Positions 10,394 to 21,900 are shown, counted from the stretch's first letter. The stretch is 64,000 bases of DNA from Podocnemis expansa (GCA_007922195.1 ML682007.1:12844562-12908561), one strand, 5' to 3'. Notes: generated by a model from the sequence alone, not told the origin. Numbers and translations are program-made.

Positions 10394-12150
10394 TCATTCC
10401 AGGTGTAAGATAGTGAAAGTCTTCTTTGTATGGCTGATGTTAATGCAGAGCAAGAACTGCAATTCTACATTTATGTGATTAAGCCAGAGAATTGTGTCCA
10501 GAGTAGCAGAGTGTACTGCTGTAATGTCTCTTTTGTATTTGTGAATTGGGCATTCCATGGTCTGTTTTGGGTGACCACAGTCACACACTGGAGAGTTTTT
10601 CATTTTCCATTTGTGCAGCAAGCTTAGCATCCACATTGTGCAGATGAAATTTAGGGCTGCCCATGAGCTTCACAGGGGACTGAAGCCAGGAATCTTCTGC
10701 GTCAGGTCTTCTATGAGGTATTTACTGGTAACTTTTCGTGAACTCCATTCAGCCTTCCAAGCTTCATTCTGGGCTGAAGCAAGGTGCATTCTTGAAGGTT
10801 AAACACCTAGAACCAAAAGGGCTTATGGCTTCAAGTTGTGGAGAGGAATGTCCTGGTGAATGGAAAGACCTTTGTTTTCCACAATCCTTTGGAATTCCCT
10901 AAGGGTTGTGGAATCATGGTGAATGGATGGGGGAACAATGAGCAACTGCACTGGCAGCCGGGGTACTAAGGTTGATTTGAGGATTCCAGTGTCGCATTGC
11001 ACTGCAGTGCTCAGTTGGACATCAACAAGTTGAGAATGGCTACTTCTGGTTCATACCGGTGCACAGCACTTGGCTATGGAGTACACAAGTGCCACCACAG
11101 ATAACCATAACACTGATGCTGAAGCTCCCCAACTTGTACTTGCCAGTTTCTGGGACGGGTTGACCTTTGTCGTCATCTTGGCAGCTACCTTCTTCAGCTG
11201 AAGGTGAGGAGGCAATCCAGCCTCACTCCAAGATAGGTTGAAGCAGGGGCATTGCTAGCACTGGGCTTATGGGGCTCAAGTCCCAAGTCCCAGCACCAGA
11301 GCCCCAGGTCTGCATGGCAGCGGCTGGAACAGCGGCACACTTACGGTGTGCAAGCCCCAAATCCTGGCACCCAAGCCCCCCATCTTTTTCCAGGCCAGGG
11401 GCACTCCTTGGTTGGAGTGGAGTTATGTCACACCATGTTGCTGCAGAAGTTCACTTTCAGGGGGCATTCATTGTTCCTGTTACAGAGATGGAATGCACTG
11501 ACTTTTGCTTGCTAAGGATTTTGTTTAAACCTCCATTTCCAGAAATATTCCTCTATAGTGTTTAGGTCCCTGTTCAAGGTGGACTCAATATCATTGAAGG
11601 TAGCTGCTTGCATTGGCAGGCCAAGGTCATCCACATATGCAAATTTTCATGACTTCATTGGACTCATGTTGTTTGTGTAAACACTGAAAAGTGTTGGGGG
11701 CATGTACTGAGCCACATGGCAGTTCATTGTTAAGGAAATGAGGCAAACTGACTTTGTCACCCAGGTGGACACAGAGCCAACTATTGCTCAGCATCCTCCA
11801 TAGCTGTTATAATGTTTTGCAACACAGAATGATCCTTGCAAGCTTCAGCATTGACCCTTTAATCCAAACCACGTTGTAGGTCAATAACAGTTCTACATAG
11901 TCTGCATGAGTCTTAGATTTCCTCTGGAATCCAGTTTTGATGTCTGTTATAAGGGCCAAAATTTGGTCACAACAACTGTGTTTATACCAAAATCTCACTC
12001 ATTCATTGGAGATCACTGACTTGATGAGAGGACTAATTCTCCAGAGGAGGATATGTTCCAGGAGTTTATAAGTAGTGCACTGGTGTGGTATTGGCTTATA
12101 ACTTCTGGGGTTGTTGGTTGGCTTGCTTGATTTGAGTGGAAGTGAAAACT
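10394..12150 (-). pseudogene. Degenerate non-LTR retrotransposon (LINE) ORF2
   Basis: Read on the minus strand, pieces of one reverse transcriptase appear in correct order across several frames. About 12090-12117 gives NPRSYKPI, like the NYRPI block of non-LTR RTs. About 11807-11998 gives CCDQILALI, then a GFQRKSKT stretch and NVVWIKG, the region that reads AAYDTVW in intact relatives. The catalytic box is FAYVDD, with YVDD at 11626-11637. TYLGVRLD follows near 11220, then SWGAS and CCAPV further on, and a C-terminal cysteine motif CDCGHPKQTM near 10546-10588. Frameshifts and stops break it throughout. I place it in the broad Jockey/CR1-type group of LINEs but cannot assign the clade. It differs from the CR1 copies elsewhere in the window. 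It is interrupted at 11244-11409. Confidence 0.75.
11244..11409. mobile_element. hAT-like insertion inside the LINE relic
   Basis: A GC-rich block starting CAGGGGCATTGCTAGCAC splits the LINE between the codons for PT and TYLGVRLD. Flanks GGTTGAAG (11236-11243) and GGTTGGAG (11410-11417) match at seven of eight positions, which supports hAT. A related block lies reversed at about 32748-32880 (TTGCTGGCAGTGGGCTTACG when reverse-complemented). Confidence 0.6.
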
Positions 12151-14167
12151 TTGAAGTCCGAGTCTGTCCCCTCTTACAAGGCCTGGTTATGCAAGATGTG
12201 GTTAAAACAAAGTAATCAAATTCTCCTTTTCAAGGTACACTGAAAAACCCTAAAACAGCATGGATGCTGATTCTGTTCCTTAATTATGCAGCAAAACATC
12301 CTCAAGCAGAGAGAGAGAATGGGACAAACAGACAATTTAACCTGAAAGGAGGGCTAGATTAAGAAGCTTCAGGGCTCTGGTCTGCCCATCTTCATGAGCC
12401 TCTCCCACTGTAGGTTCCTCCGGGCCTGAGGCCTGGCTCCCCATCATGGCACCCTGGGGGCAGGTCAGCACTGAGAAGGGTCCTGGGGCCAAACGCCATG
12501 CTCCGTGTGGCACTCCCGCCCCTCCCATGGGCTGGCTAGTCTGCCTTCAGGGATGGGGCTGGCTGGCATGCAGGTTGTTGGCCCTGTCCCCCCTAAGTGC
12601 AGTGGACACATGCTGGCATTTCGCACCCTTGGGATGGGGCAGAAGCACTGCAGAGTGCGGACTCTGGCCCCTTGGCTCCACCTTCCCTAGTGCCAGCAGG
12701 ATCCCCTCCAATGCCCCACAGGCCTGGCCAGTGCTATGCCAGGCTGAGTGGAGCTGACAGGGCCATATCAACACAGGGCTTTAGAGGCTGCAGCCAGGCT
12801 CCCCCTTTAGGCTGGGGCCCATGGCTTCACAGCTTAAATCCCGTGCATTGTTCTGGCCCTGCCAGAAATAGCAAGAAGTTCTGTTCCTTATTTTGAAAAA
12901 ACAAAAGGAATTTATTGGTTTTACATGACATGTTCACCAGTTCTATGGTTGTTTACTCTTGTATGTGCTAGGAATTATGATGTGAAATATGCTATTTCAT
13001 TTCTCAGGCTTTTGTGCTTCGTTCTATGATGTTCTGGAGTTTTATTTTAGTCTTTTTGAAGGATATGGTGCTGAGGCACTATCAGAAAAGAAAAACTAAA
13101 TATTCATGATTAATGCACTTAGAGGATATGTTGTGAAAATGTGTATTAGTAGGCAACATTTTTTCTGACTTTTTACATGAAATTTTGGAATAAGAACTGA
13201 CTGAGAAAAATGCTGACAACATTTATGTAAAAATTTCCCCAGTTTTGGCCATCAATAGAGTTGGTTGAAATCTATCAATAAAATCAGTTTTTAATATTTC
13301 ACATTTCTGAAAATATTCAAAAGCTGTGACAATTTCTCCTAATCGGCTCAGTCTTGTTTGCAGTAGATATACGGATAGGACCTCTGTAAAACTACATTAT
13401 AGAACAGCTGTGGCAACCTCTCATAGCTGGATTGACCTTGGTGAAGCTAGGCTGGATTACCTCAGCAGAGAATCTTTCTTGTATACATTTACAGTAAACA
13501 CCCCCATTGACTTCAGCGGGCTTTGGCTCAGATTCTATTACTGTGGTCTGGCACGTATCCTTATGGAGCTGTTGAGGATCTATAAATCAAATTGTTCTGG
13601 ACAAAGCCAATATTCACTTTCAACTCTTTTGTGAGTGAAGAAAGCCGTGCAGCATTAGCAAGGGGATTGGAGTTTTGCCCTTTATCTCAGGTTACCAAAA
13701 GATGCCTTTGAGCCAAATGTAGTCCATGGAATAAGGTCATGACTGCTCAGTTCTGAACAGAGAACTTCATGCTGGGACTCATAGTTCCCATAGCTGTGCC
13801 TCCATACTGAGTCTGAGGTGCTTGCTCTCTACTTTGGTTCAGGAAAATTAGATGCAGCCCTAGTAGCTCCTGGAAAGTTACCAAGGTGGCATTTACTTGG
13901 GCAAAGTCTGTCTTGGCTGCTCCTCCTTGATCGTGACAATGCTTCTGGTTTATTACAGTATCAAAAATTCCTGGGCATGGAGGCTGCTCTCAGCAGGCTG
14001 TGCCTGTTTGGTTCTGAATCAAGGTCAGCACAATTTTAAAAGTGTATTAAGAAAATGTTATAAAAGAACTGACAAGCACAGGGTTAAACAGAGGCAATGG
14101 CTGGGCATCCAGGTTCAGAGTACATGTCATTGGGAAGGAACACATTATGACATAGATTGCAAGTATA
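12151..14167. other. Unassigned non-coding stretch
   Basis: 12330-12870 is a GC-rich block with several overlapping chance frames; it may be an old DNA element, but I could not find matching ends. 12900-13330 is AT-rich. 13326-13634 has a 102-codon plus-strand frame with no recognisable family. Nothing here supports a gene. Confidence 0.45.
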
Positions 14168-14346
14168 CAGAGCCATAACTAAAGAATCTAGCACCCGGGG
14201 CACGGTCCAAGCAGAACGTGCCCCTTACAATAGCTGGCGCCTGGAGCGGTTGGTGGGGAATGCACCCTTTAATGGAGAGGCTCAATGGAGCTGCTTTGGC
14301 GCACCTGGAGCAAAGGCCTGCTCGCCCCGCCATAGTTACAGCTCTG
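14168..14346. mobile_element. hAT MITE, 179 bp, perfect 8-bp duplication
   Basis: Inverted ends CAGAGCCATAACTA and TAGTTACAGCTCTG, flanked by a perfect 8-bp direct repeat CAAGTATA (14160-14167 and 14347-14354). This is the hAT signature. Non-coding; the GC-rich interior suggests a deletion derivative. Confidence 0.85.
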
Positions 14347-14354
14347 CAAGTATA

Positions 14355-15036
14355 ACCAGTACATGACCTGTATCATCCTGAATAGAAAAAGTCAAAAGTC
14401 CAGCAGTTTGAAGTAAAAGAGGTAAGGAATTCAGGAACATTAGCGCACAATGCTGTGTGCCAGCTGTCTGAATGACCACTGGGCACTCTCCACTGCAACC
14501 AGTCTCCAAAGGGCCTCCAGCTGCATTTTCTTTCATGCATACAAGCAGAGAGCTAAAGAAGCAGTACAAGCAACATTGTATAGTGCCTATTTTTTCCCTA
14601 CAACTCCCTGACCTCCTTTCTATTCAGCACAGCCAACCAACTGACCCTTCCTTTGTCCCTCGTGAGGCCTTAAGGTGTAGAATAAAATAGGTTCCATAAT
14701 GAGCTTCTAATTGCTGCTGTCTCATTCAGCTACCTCTGAACTCCAGCAATAAATTAACTCCGCAGGCTCCCAGTCATTTTCTGGTTCAGCAGTGCCTCCT
14801 CCTATGGGCGCTGCTGGGGCACAATGTGGCAGGGTTTCCGGAACCCCCTTTGGGGTGGGGCATCAAATCCCTGTCCACCCTCTCAGTGTATTTTGACAGC
14901 AAGAAAGCTGCACAGTATCAGCCATTTTCTGCCCCCGTGAACAGTTTCCATTCCCCCCCAACTCCTCTCACCAAAAAATGAGACACATCGTGCAATTAAA
15001 TTTTAAACTGAGGTCTCTCTCCCAGCACCAATCATG
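14355..15036. other. Unassigned non-coding stretch
   Basis: No repeat or coding family recognised. Confidence 0.45.
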
Positions 15037-15166
15037 TTCCAAAGGTGTAGCTGTGTTGGTCTAGTTCTATAAGTTCCCCCATCTTCAAAGCATCTGATAA
15101 AGTGGGGTTTTCTCCCATGAAAGCTCATACAATAAATAAATTTGTTAGTCTAAGTATCACAAGACT
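15037..15166 (-). mobile_element. Fold-back retroposon (family A), shortened
   Basis: Starts TTCCAAAGGTGTAGC (complete end on the left), jumps from the first arm at TCTAGTTC to the central hairpin and second arm (CTGATAAAGTGGGG, then GAAAGCTCATAC), and stops at CACAAGACT. Perfect 9-bp flanking duplication CCAATCATG (15028-15036 and 15167-15175). The first arm is mostly deleted. Confidence 0.75.
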
Positions 15167-15715
15167 CCAATCATGGTCTCTGCACAGTGTTAATATAGCA
15201 TTTTGCATCTCAAATTGCCTCATAACCTGAGCTGCAAAATTTAGGTCCAACTACAAAATATCCTAAAGTTCAATGAGTATTTGGGTGCAAGGTTTGGGCT
15301 TGGACCCTTATACAAAGAGAAGTCGAGGTTCAGCTCCAACAGATTACATTGTTAGGTGTGACTGGAGAGAGGTAGAGTAAGATGCAGCACTGGTTTATAG
15401 CGCCAGCTAGCTTTGAAACTGATGAAAGTTAGATGAATAAAAAGCATAAGGAGGCATGAGGGAGGTAAATTCTGGCTAAAACAACAGTGTAAACACTTAC
15501 TTTTAATAGGAATGCAATCTAATAATTGCTTCCATGCAGAGCAGAGAGGGCTTTGCTTTTTCAGGTCCCATACAAAAGAGACTCCTGACCCCCATAGTTG
15601 ATTATAATCATCTAAGTTTATCCAACACTGAAAGATGAAAGACTGAGCTGCCAGTGCTAAGATCAAAATATTCTCAACTTTCAAACTAGGTATTTAAACC
15701 ACCATATCACCCTAT

Positions 15716-15841
15716 TGTTAGCCTTTTAAGTGCCACAGAACTCCTTGTTTGTTGTACTGTAGTGGCTAGCACTTCTGCTTAACATAGATTTGATTGATTG
15801 ATTGATTGATTGATTAACATAGCTGCCCCTTTCGAACTAGA
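15716..15841 (+). mobile_element. Family A fragment with ATTG repeat
   Basis: Contains TTTTAAGTGCCACAGAACTC and, after an interruption, ATTAACATAGCTGCCCCTTT. The interruption holds six to seven units of GATT (15791-15815). ACATAG occurs on both sides of the tetranucleotide tract, which suggests a local duplication inside the element. Confidence 0.6.
15791..15815. repeat. (GATT)n microsatellite
   Basis: Tetranucleotide repeat read directly; likely length-variable. Confidence 0.9.
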
Positions 15842-17713
15842 AAGCCCATGCAAATTGTAAGAGGCTGCTTCACGGCCACAAGAGGGTGTCCTGACATCAC
15901 TTATGATTAGTGTGAAGACATGCATTCTTAACACATCTTGGGACCTTTGTACTTCTGTTCATTGGAGGAGTATGAGGTGTTTCATGATTACACAGCCATA
16001 CGTGATGATGCAGTACCCACTACTGAAAATGATCTCCCAAATCAACTATGATGGCCTGTCTACAAGCTCTATGGAAAACCCTCATTTGCAATACATAGAT
16101 ATACTTTCACCACCATGTGGTGCAAGTGAAAATGCTGTATGCTGCTACAAACACACAGGTTGCACACTCTCTCTTTTTAAATGTTTACTAGAGCTCTAAA
16201 TCTCCACCAAACAATGCTCGGAGTTAATATTCCACAAAACTTCATGCAGAATATCCCCACTCCAGTACTAGAAAATAAGGGGAGAGGGTTTTGGTTTACT
16301 GACTCTCTGACTAGACAGGCATCGCGTTTGCCTAGCTTATGGATAAAAGATGGCTTTTCTAAGTGTCAGCAGCGCACATTCTGAAAGTCCAAATGAAGTG
16401 TTTAGGGGGTTTTTTTAATCACAGGCATTACTTTCAGTGAACATGACTCCAACTAGAACTTAGCTAAAAGCTCTAGTCAGAACATAGCCGCTGGAAATGA
16501 ATCCGTTTTCCTCTCCAAGAGCTGTGTTGGCCCACCACAGCTAGCAGGAGTAAAATTATTGTTGTCAATGTAGTTAGGAGAGAGGGAGCAGATGTTGAGT
16601 AAGAATGTGTCATTATTAGATCACATTGGCTATGTCTACACTAGGAAAAGTTAGTTTGAATTTGTTAATTTGAACTAATAATTCAGATTTATATGTATTT
16701 TGCCCATGCTATGTCTCTCCATCACCACGCAGTATATTTCACATATGTTAATACTGACATACTACCAGACTATACATGAAAATTAGTATTTTAATGCTTT
16801 TTATGTAGCTATAGTATATTACCATTTATATGAACATCAGAGTAATTACTCTGAACAGGGCACGTGCAGGCATTTATATTTGACCCCTTCTGGAGCAGCA
16901 CGTTCTGTGTCCTATTCCCCATTCTGGACTTTGAGGGAGGAGGAGGGACACTTGCTCTTCCCTTCCCTCTCCTCCCACCTTAGCCCTGGCCCTGGCAGGA
17001 GCCCCATCTTCCCAGAAGGAGCTCCCCACAGGCCCATGGCTGAAGGAGTTCTGTCCGTCCCCCCTGACAATTACTGGGGAGACCTGTACCCCTGCTTGCC
17101 CCTCCTTCTTCACATCCTCACTCTGATTGCTGATAAATCAACCATTGTGGAAAAATGCATGAGTCAGAAGGTAGACTTAATGGCTCCTGTGGCACCATTA
17201 TGGCCAATCTGGGAAATAGTGTTCATTCCTAACATTAATATAAGTACCCAAATCCTTATTTATCCCAGGGATGATGCAAGTCTTGGTCATTTACAGTTTA
17301 TATTTAACTAGTCTTTTAGAAACACAAAATGGAGTAAAACACAAAGTGCTGACTGACTCAGAATCCAGAATTAGTGGACAAATTCTGCCCCCAGTTACTC
17401 CAGTATATTTAAATCTTGAGCAGCTCTACTGAGCTCAGTAGTATAGGTACTTTGAATTTATACCAGGTAACTGAAAGGAAAATCTGTCCATTTTACTTCA
17501 AACTGTCAGTTTAAGCACAACTTCCATTAGCTGCAAATGACAATTAGAATCAGACAACCCCTGAAACATTGCTTACAAGAAGTGAAACATCTCCATCACA
17601 AGAACCACCACCAAAGTCAGCTCTAAAAGGAGGCTCTTACAACTCTAGAAGGAAGGTCAAGAAATGAATGGGCAGGGAGAGCAGACCCTGATCTCATGCA
17701 GCAGTGGCACTGA
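15842..17713. other. Unassigned stretch with one element fragment
   Basis: A half-copy of the family C inverted-repeat element begins at 16628 (GGCTATGTCTACACTAG). A 143-codon plus-strand frame at 16880-17311 runs through a GC-rich patch; its translation has no family features and I regard it as chance. 17380-17490 resembles the old sauropsid repeat with TTTATACCAGGTAACTG. Confidence 0.45.
16628..16690. mobile_element. Family C element fragment
   Basis: One terminus, GGCTATGTCTACACTAG, followed by TTTGAATTTG and TTTGAACTAA palindrome units like those at 25059-25321. The other terminus is missing. Confidence 0.5.
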
Positions 17714-17730
17714 TTTAACTAAAACATCTA

Positions 17731-17916
17731 TCAGGCTATCCCTTTGGATGTTTTAATTTACCTTGTGACTCTCACTTCTCTGCATGTATACTGTTGGAGT
17801 TAACAAGCCACATTTTCCATTTCAGTGTCTGACGAAGGGGGATTACACCCACAAAAGCTCATCTGATAAATAAATTTGTTAGTCTTTAAAAGTGCCACAG
17901 AACTCCTTGGTTTTGG
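17731..17916 (+). mobile_element. Permuted family A retroposon
   Basis: Bracketed by a perfect 17-bp duplication TTTAACTAAAACATCTA (17714-17730 and 17917-17933). It opens with the extreme 3' tail of the family (GGCTATCCCTTTGGA) and closes with the middle (GTGCCACAGAACTCCTTGG). The order is therefore rotated relative to other copies, with about 80 bp of new sequence between the tail and the CTGACGAAGG hairpin. This is the arrangement expected when a copy is made across the junction of two head-to-tail terminal repeats. Confidence 0.75.
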
Positions 17917-17933
17917 TTTAACTAAAACATCTA

Positions 17934-18332
17934 CATTGATGTTCTTGAATTGATGCAAGCACTGCATGTAGGCACTCTATGGTCATTTAAGAGTGGCTGA
18001 AACAGAACGCTACCATACCAACCACATCTTCTGCATTCACCAAGTCATTCAGAGAGCCTGGATTCAGCAACCAATGCTGCAGGATTATTTATAGGTTGCA
18101 TGCCTATACACAGCTTGCCCCTGAGAAGCCACCTAGGAGCGAACAAGCCACCACACTGCTTCTACTCCCTAGCTTTCTTCCTCTCTGCCCTTTATGCAGC
18201 CCAGGCTCATTGGGCTGGCAGATGTCTCTGGTTCTCAAATTAGTTATTGGTTTTCTCCAGCCAGCTCCCATTTACCTCCCAAAATGTGAATTGGTATGAC
18301 AGGGATTTAGCAGTCCTTGCCCTGCAACCCTG
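17934..18332. other. Unassigned non-coding stretch
   Basis: No repeat or coding family recognised between the permuted retroposon and the LTR. Confidence 0.4.
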
Positions 18333-18439
18333 TGTGATGGGGCAGGCCTACCCTGCACTCAAGCGGGCCTATATGCCCGGAAGAGAAGGGAAGCCCCGCC
18401 CCTCAGGCCCTGCTGGGCATGCTCAAACAGCTGCCCAGG

Positions 18440-18446
18440 TATAAAG
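18440..18446 (+). promoter_or_regulatory. TATA box in LTR
   Basis: TATAAAG about 108 bp from the LTR start, in a GC-rich context. Confidence 0.45.
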
Positions 18447-18897
18447 GGCAGCGATTCCCCTCAGTTGGGGGTTGGCCAGTGGAGGGAGCAGATGTAGGCT
18501 AGAGGCTCTTGCCCAGACTCTGGTCTGGCTCCTATCTCAATGGGGCAGACACTGGGGATGCTAGAGATGTGGAATGCAGAAGGCACAGCTGACCAAGGTG
18601 TCCTCAGCTGTGAGGATCCTAGGACCCAGACTGAACAAGGCACCTGACCAGGTAGACATCAGGAGTCCAGGTGGGGCACCTCATAGCGACCCCAGGTAGG
18701 AAGTAGCCCAGGGTGGGGTAAATCAGGGTGAGCATTGGACAAGTCCAGGCCTCAGTTGGCGTGTTGTGGCTTGGATCCCTGCTGACTGGGCCAGGATTCC
18801 TGTACACCCCTGGGCTGGGGTTCAGAGGAGTGGGAGGGCCTGAACCCCCCTACCTGGGCCTATGTCCCTCAGGGTGCCCAGCCAGGGCTTGGACTAG

Positions 18898-19090
18898 TTG
18901 ACTTTGGCCGTTAGGTGGCACTGCCCTGGTGTGAAGGGTGGGGACTCATTGACTCTGGCCAGTGGGCTGCACTGCCCTGGTGTGAAGGGCTGGTATTCAG
19001 GACTTGTTGACTTTGGCCGTTAGGCTGCACTGCCCTGACGTGGAGGGCTGGGACTTATTGACTCCGGCCAGTGAGCCATACCGCCCTGCC
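18898..19090 (+). repeat. Four-copy tandem repeat inside LTR
   Basis: The unit begins TTGACTTTGGCC and includes GCACTGCCCTGG, and recurs at 18898, 18949, 19007 and 19058, giving spacings of 51, 58 and 51 bp. Alternate units are more alike (GGCCGTTAGG against GGCCAGTGGG), so a two-unit block may have been duplicated. Confidence 0.75.
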
Positions 19091-19275
19091 CACAAAGTAC
19101 CCCGTGGACAGGGTCAATAGCCATAAGGCCATCCGGCCTTAGACCGAGAGCTGCCCTGCTCGGGAGCATGCGGAGCTAAAACACTCCGACACCCCGTCAG
19201 AGTGGTTAACATTTGCAGTTTAGTTTAACTGGATGTTAAATCTAAATTGATACTAGCCATGCCTAAACTGATAGA

Positions 19276-19416
19276 TCCAAAGGGGCAGCTGTTAGTCTAG
19301 TTCAGTAAAACAAACAAACAAGCAGTCCTGTGGCACATAAAGACTAACAAATATATTTATTGCAGGAGCTGTCGTGGGAGAAAATGCTACTTTGTCAGAC
19401 ACTCTGAAGATCTGAG
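19276..19416 (-). mobile_element. Family A retroposon, single arm
   Basis: TCCAAAGGGGCAGC at the complete left end; it runs through the arm and hairpin (GGGAGAAAATGCTAC) and stops just past TTTGTCAGAC. Perfect 13-bp duplication CTAAACTGATAGA (19263-19275 and 19417-19429). No inverted second arm, so this copy truncated earlier than its relatives. Confidence 0.75.
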
Positions 19417-19429
19417 CTAAACTGATAGA

Positions 19430-21018
19430 GGCACCAATTTAGCTACAGTGATTTAAACACTGATTGAGTGAAATCAATGCCATATCTGTTTGTAGACTGG
19501 GCCTCAGTGGTGCCCCCATTAAGTGTGGCAGTACATGGACAGTGCAGATTGAGACTGTACTGTACTGGGAGTACTTGGAAGTGTGAAAGGGCACATCAAA
19601 TGCTGTGGCCAGATCCTGGCCCACATTGTGTTTTTTTTGCCCAACTTCAATGCCACACAGAAACTCCATGGATCCAGTTGGTTTGCATAAAATTTATCTA
19701 CTTTATGCACAGGTAGGCCAGGCTTCCCTATCTCCATAGCCAGGCCTGGTTTCTAAACATAAAACACACTGAGCACCACTAGAGGGCTCACAGTTCCTAT
19801 ACCAAACAACTGTGTCCCAAAGGGAGGCCAGAAAACCATGTAAGGGGGGGGGGGGAGGCAGAATTTAAATATCTGTGCAGACTAGCCACAGCTGCAATCC
19901 CACACATACACAGGGTAAATTCACATAACACACTGACTGCTGGTCCGTTCCACCCTGCCGCCATGACCCACAGAGAGAACAACCACCAGGTAAGCACTCC
20001 TGTGTGGCCTTTCAGCCTTGCACAAAGGGATTGCAATACTTTTTCCTCTGCATTTTGAGCCTTCCATAGCTTGGCAGGTCATTGCAGGCTCTGGTCCTAA
20101 TGTCATTCCATTTATTTTAAAAAAAATTAGCATAGACCAGACTACCTGAAAGATGGGCAGAGTTTACAAAGGCAATTAAAATGGCTCCATACTGTGTGGG
20201 TTTTGCCAGTCCTTGATATGCATTCACTCCAGCTAAACTGGTTTCTTCCCTAAATATATGTTTGATAGACTCTCCAAAAAAGCATTGTTAAAACTACTGG
20301 GGAACTCAGCCCAAAGCTGTGACATGAACTAACAAAGTCTGGCCATGCAGAGGTTGCTTGGGCTAACTGCCTATCTGAAACCCACGCCATTGTGTCCCTC
20401 CTTCCTCTTGAGCAGTCTCATAAGATACAGACTGAGTCATATTTTTGAATTCCTGCACAGGGTTGCAGTCAGGAAATTCTCTTTAAAGTCAGTGGGAGTC
20501 AGGGAGCTAGAGCCCTGCCCAATACTGTGAAAATGATGCCACAGCGTCAGCCTGAGCTTTTCATTCTTCTCCTTTGCTTGATAAGATGTTGGGCTGAGCG
20601 TTTCAAAGCTGCTTAAGGGATACAGACGTCCAATTCCCACAGAAGCCCAAATCCCCTAGGCAACTTTGAAAATCTTAAACTTTGGATATTCACCATGCTC
20701 AATCCTGCAGCCTGAGTCTCCCTGTGGCATCATTTACGCCTGTGTAAAGTGGGTGAATCAAATCAAACAAGATTCATAGCATCTAGACTCACCTTGTCTT
20801 TTTTTTAAACACAGATGGACATTACCCAATAAGCAAATGATGGAGAATCAGATCTTCCTTACTTACTCAGTCCAAGTTCCATGTAAATGAGCATGCTGAT
20901 TTTTATTGCATACCAGTTATACACCAGTGTAAATTAACACCTAATAGACATTGGTATGAGAGAAATGGCAAGATTGAGACTAAGCAAATTAAGAATAAGG
21001 ACTTCTGGATTGGTTTGT
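19430..21018. other. Unassigned non-coding stretch
   Basis: Includes a run of 12 G at 19844-19855 and phrases of the old GTGTAAA-type repeat around 20720-20775 and 20905-20940. No gene seen. Confidence 0.45.
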
Positions 21019-21519
21019 CAGGGGCATAGCCGAGGGTGAGCTCGGGTGGGCCAAGGCCCACTCACTTTGGCATGAAACCCACCCAAGTGCTGGCAGCAGC
21101 ACAAATTTCTCCACTCTGATTGCATGGCCACCCAGCAGCCATGACCACGAGCAGAACAGAGGCACAGCCCCAACGCCTCTGCTCCACTCACAGTTGCAGG
21201 GCCCAGTGACTATGGACACAAGGGAGGCAGAGGCGCTGATGCCTCTGTTCCACTTGCAGCCTCAGCCAGTGGGCCTCGCAGCCACAGCTGTGAGAGGAGT
21301 TGAGGTGCCAGTGCTAGTGCCTCTTCCCTGCTCGTAGCCATGGCTGCCAGCCGCTGGCCAGCCCCACAGCCAGGGCTGCTAATTTCGCACTACTGCTGGC
21401 CCTCTCCCTTTCCCTCAGGGGGCAGTTTCCAGTCATGCAACCAGAAGCTGCTCTTTGCCAGGCCTACTCCACATTTCCAGGGGCCTGGCAAAAAATCAGG
21501 GGCTGACTACACCCCTATG
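21019..21519. mobile_element. DNA element with CAGGGGCATAGCC ends
   Basis: Left end CAGGGGCATAGCCGAGG; right end GGGGCTGACTACACCCCTATG, an imperfect reverse complement. GC-rich interior with internal near-repeats around GAGGCAGAGGCGCTGATGCC. No target duplication is clear. Probably hAT-derived. Confidence 0.5.
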
Positions 21520-21654
21520 TTTATATTCATCATTTAGAGCAAGCCTATACCTGACCTCACGTTTCAGTATAAATCAAGGGCATACCCTCTGAAATCAATG
21601 GATAGCCCTGAATCTAAACTCCTGTTCCAAGCAGGGCTTTAAAGGAAGACACTG

Positions 21655-21900
21655 GAACATAGAAACTGCCATACTTGAACAGACCTGTGGTCTTCTGATC
21701 CCGCTACTGTGTCCCACAGTGTCTAGCACCAGGTGCTTTGAAGAAAGATATAAGAAATTTCAGCAGGCAGACAGGGTAATCTGACTGCCATGGAAGTGTC
21801 AACCTAATCCCTACTAGTTAAGAGATTTACCCAAGTCTTTGGACATGAAGTTTTAGCTCCCATCCACCACTCTCTTGGTTAGCATTAACTATGACAAATG
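21655..21900 (-). mobile_element. CR1 LINE 3' end
   Basis: Reads GGAACATAGAAACTGCCATA and later ACAGTGTCTAGCACCAGGTG, the reverse of the CR1 tail that ends with TATGGCNNTTCTTATGTT. Diverged; the inner boundary is approximate. Confidence 0.65.

Larger units (their letters stand above)
18333..19199 (+). mobile_element. Solo LTR, GC-rich type
   Basis: Begins TGTGATGGGGC and ends ACCCCGTCA, with inverted TGATGGGG / CCCCGTCA ends. A TATA box (TATAAAG) is at 18440-18446, preceded by a CAGCTGCCCAGG segment. Flanking duplication is not evident (CCCTG against GAGTG), so either the boundary is off by a few bases or the flank has decayed. No internal coding sequence. Whether it is retroviral or Gypsy-like cannot be decided from the LTR. 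Confidence 0.6.

Noticed and set aside
16880..17311. 143-codon plus-strand frame as a host exon
   Set aside because: No splice-site context, domain or codon pattern supports it, and the first half is a low-complexity GC-rich patch.
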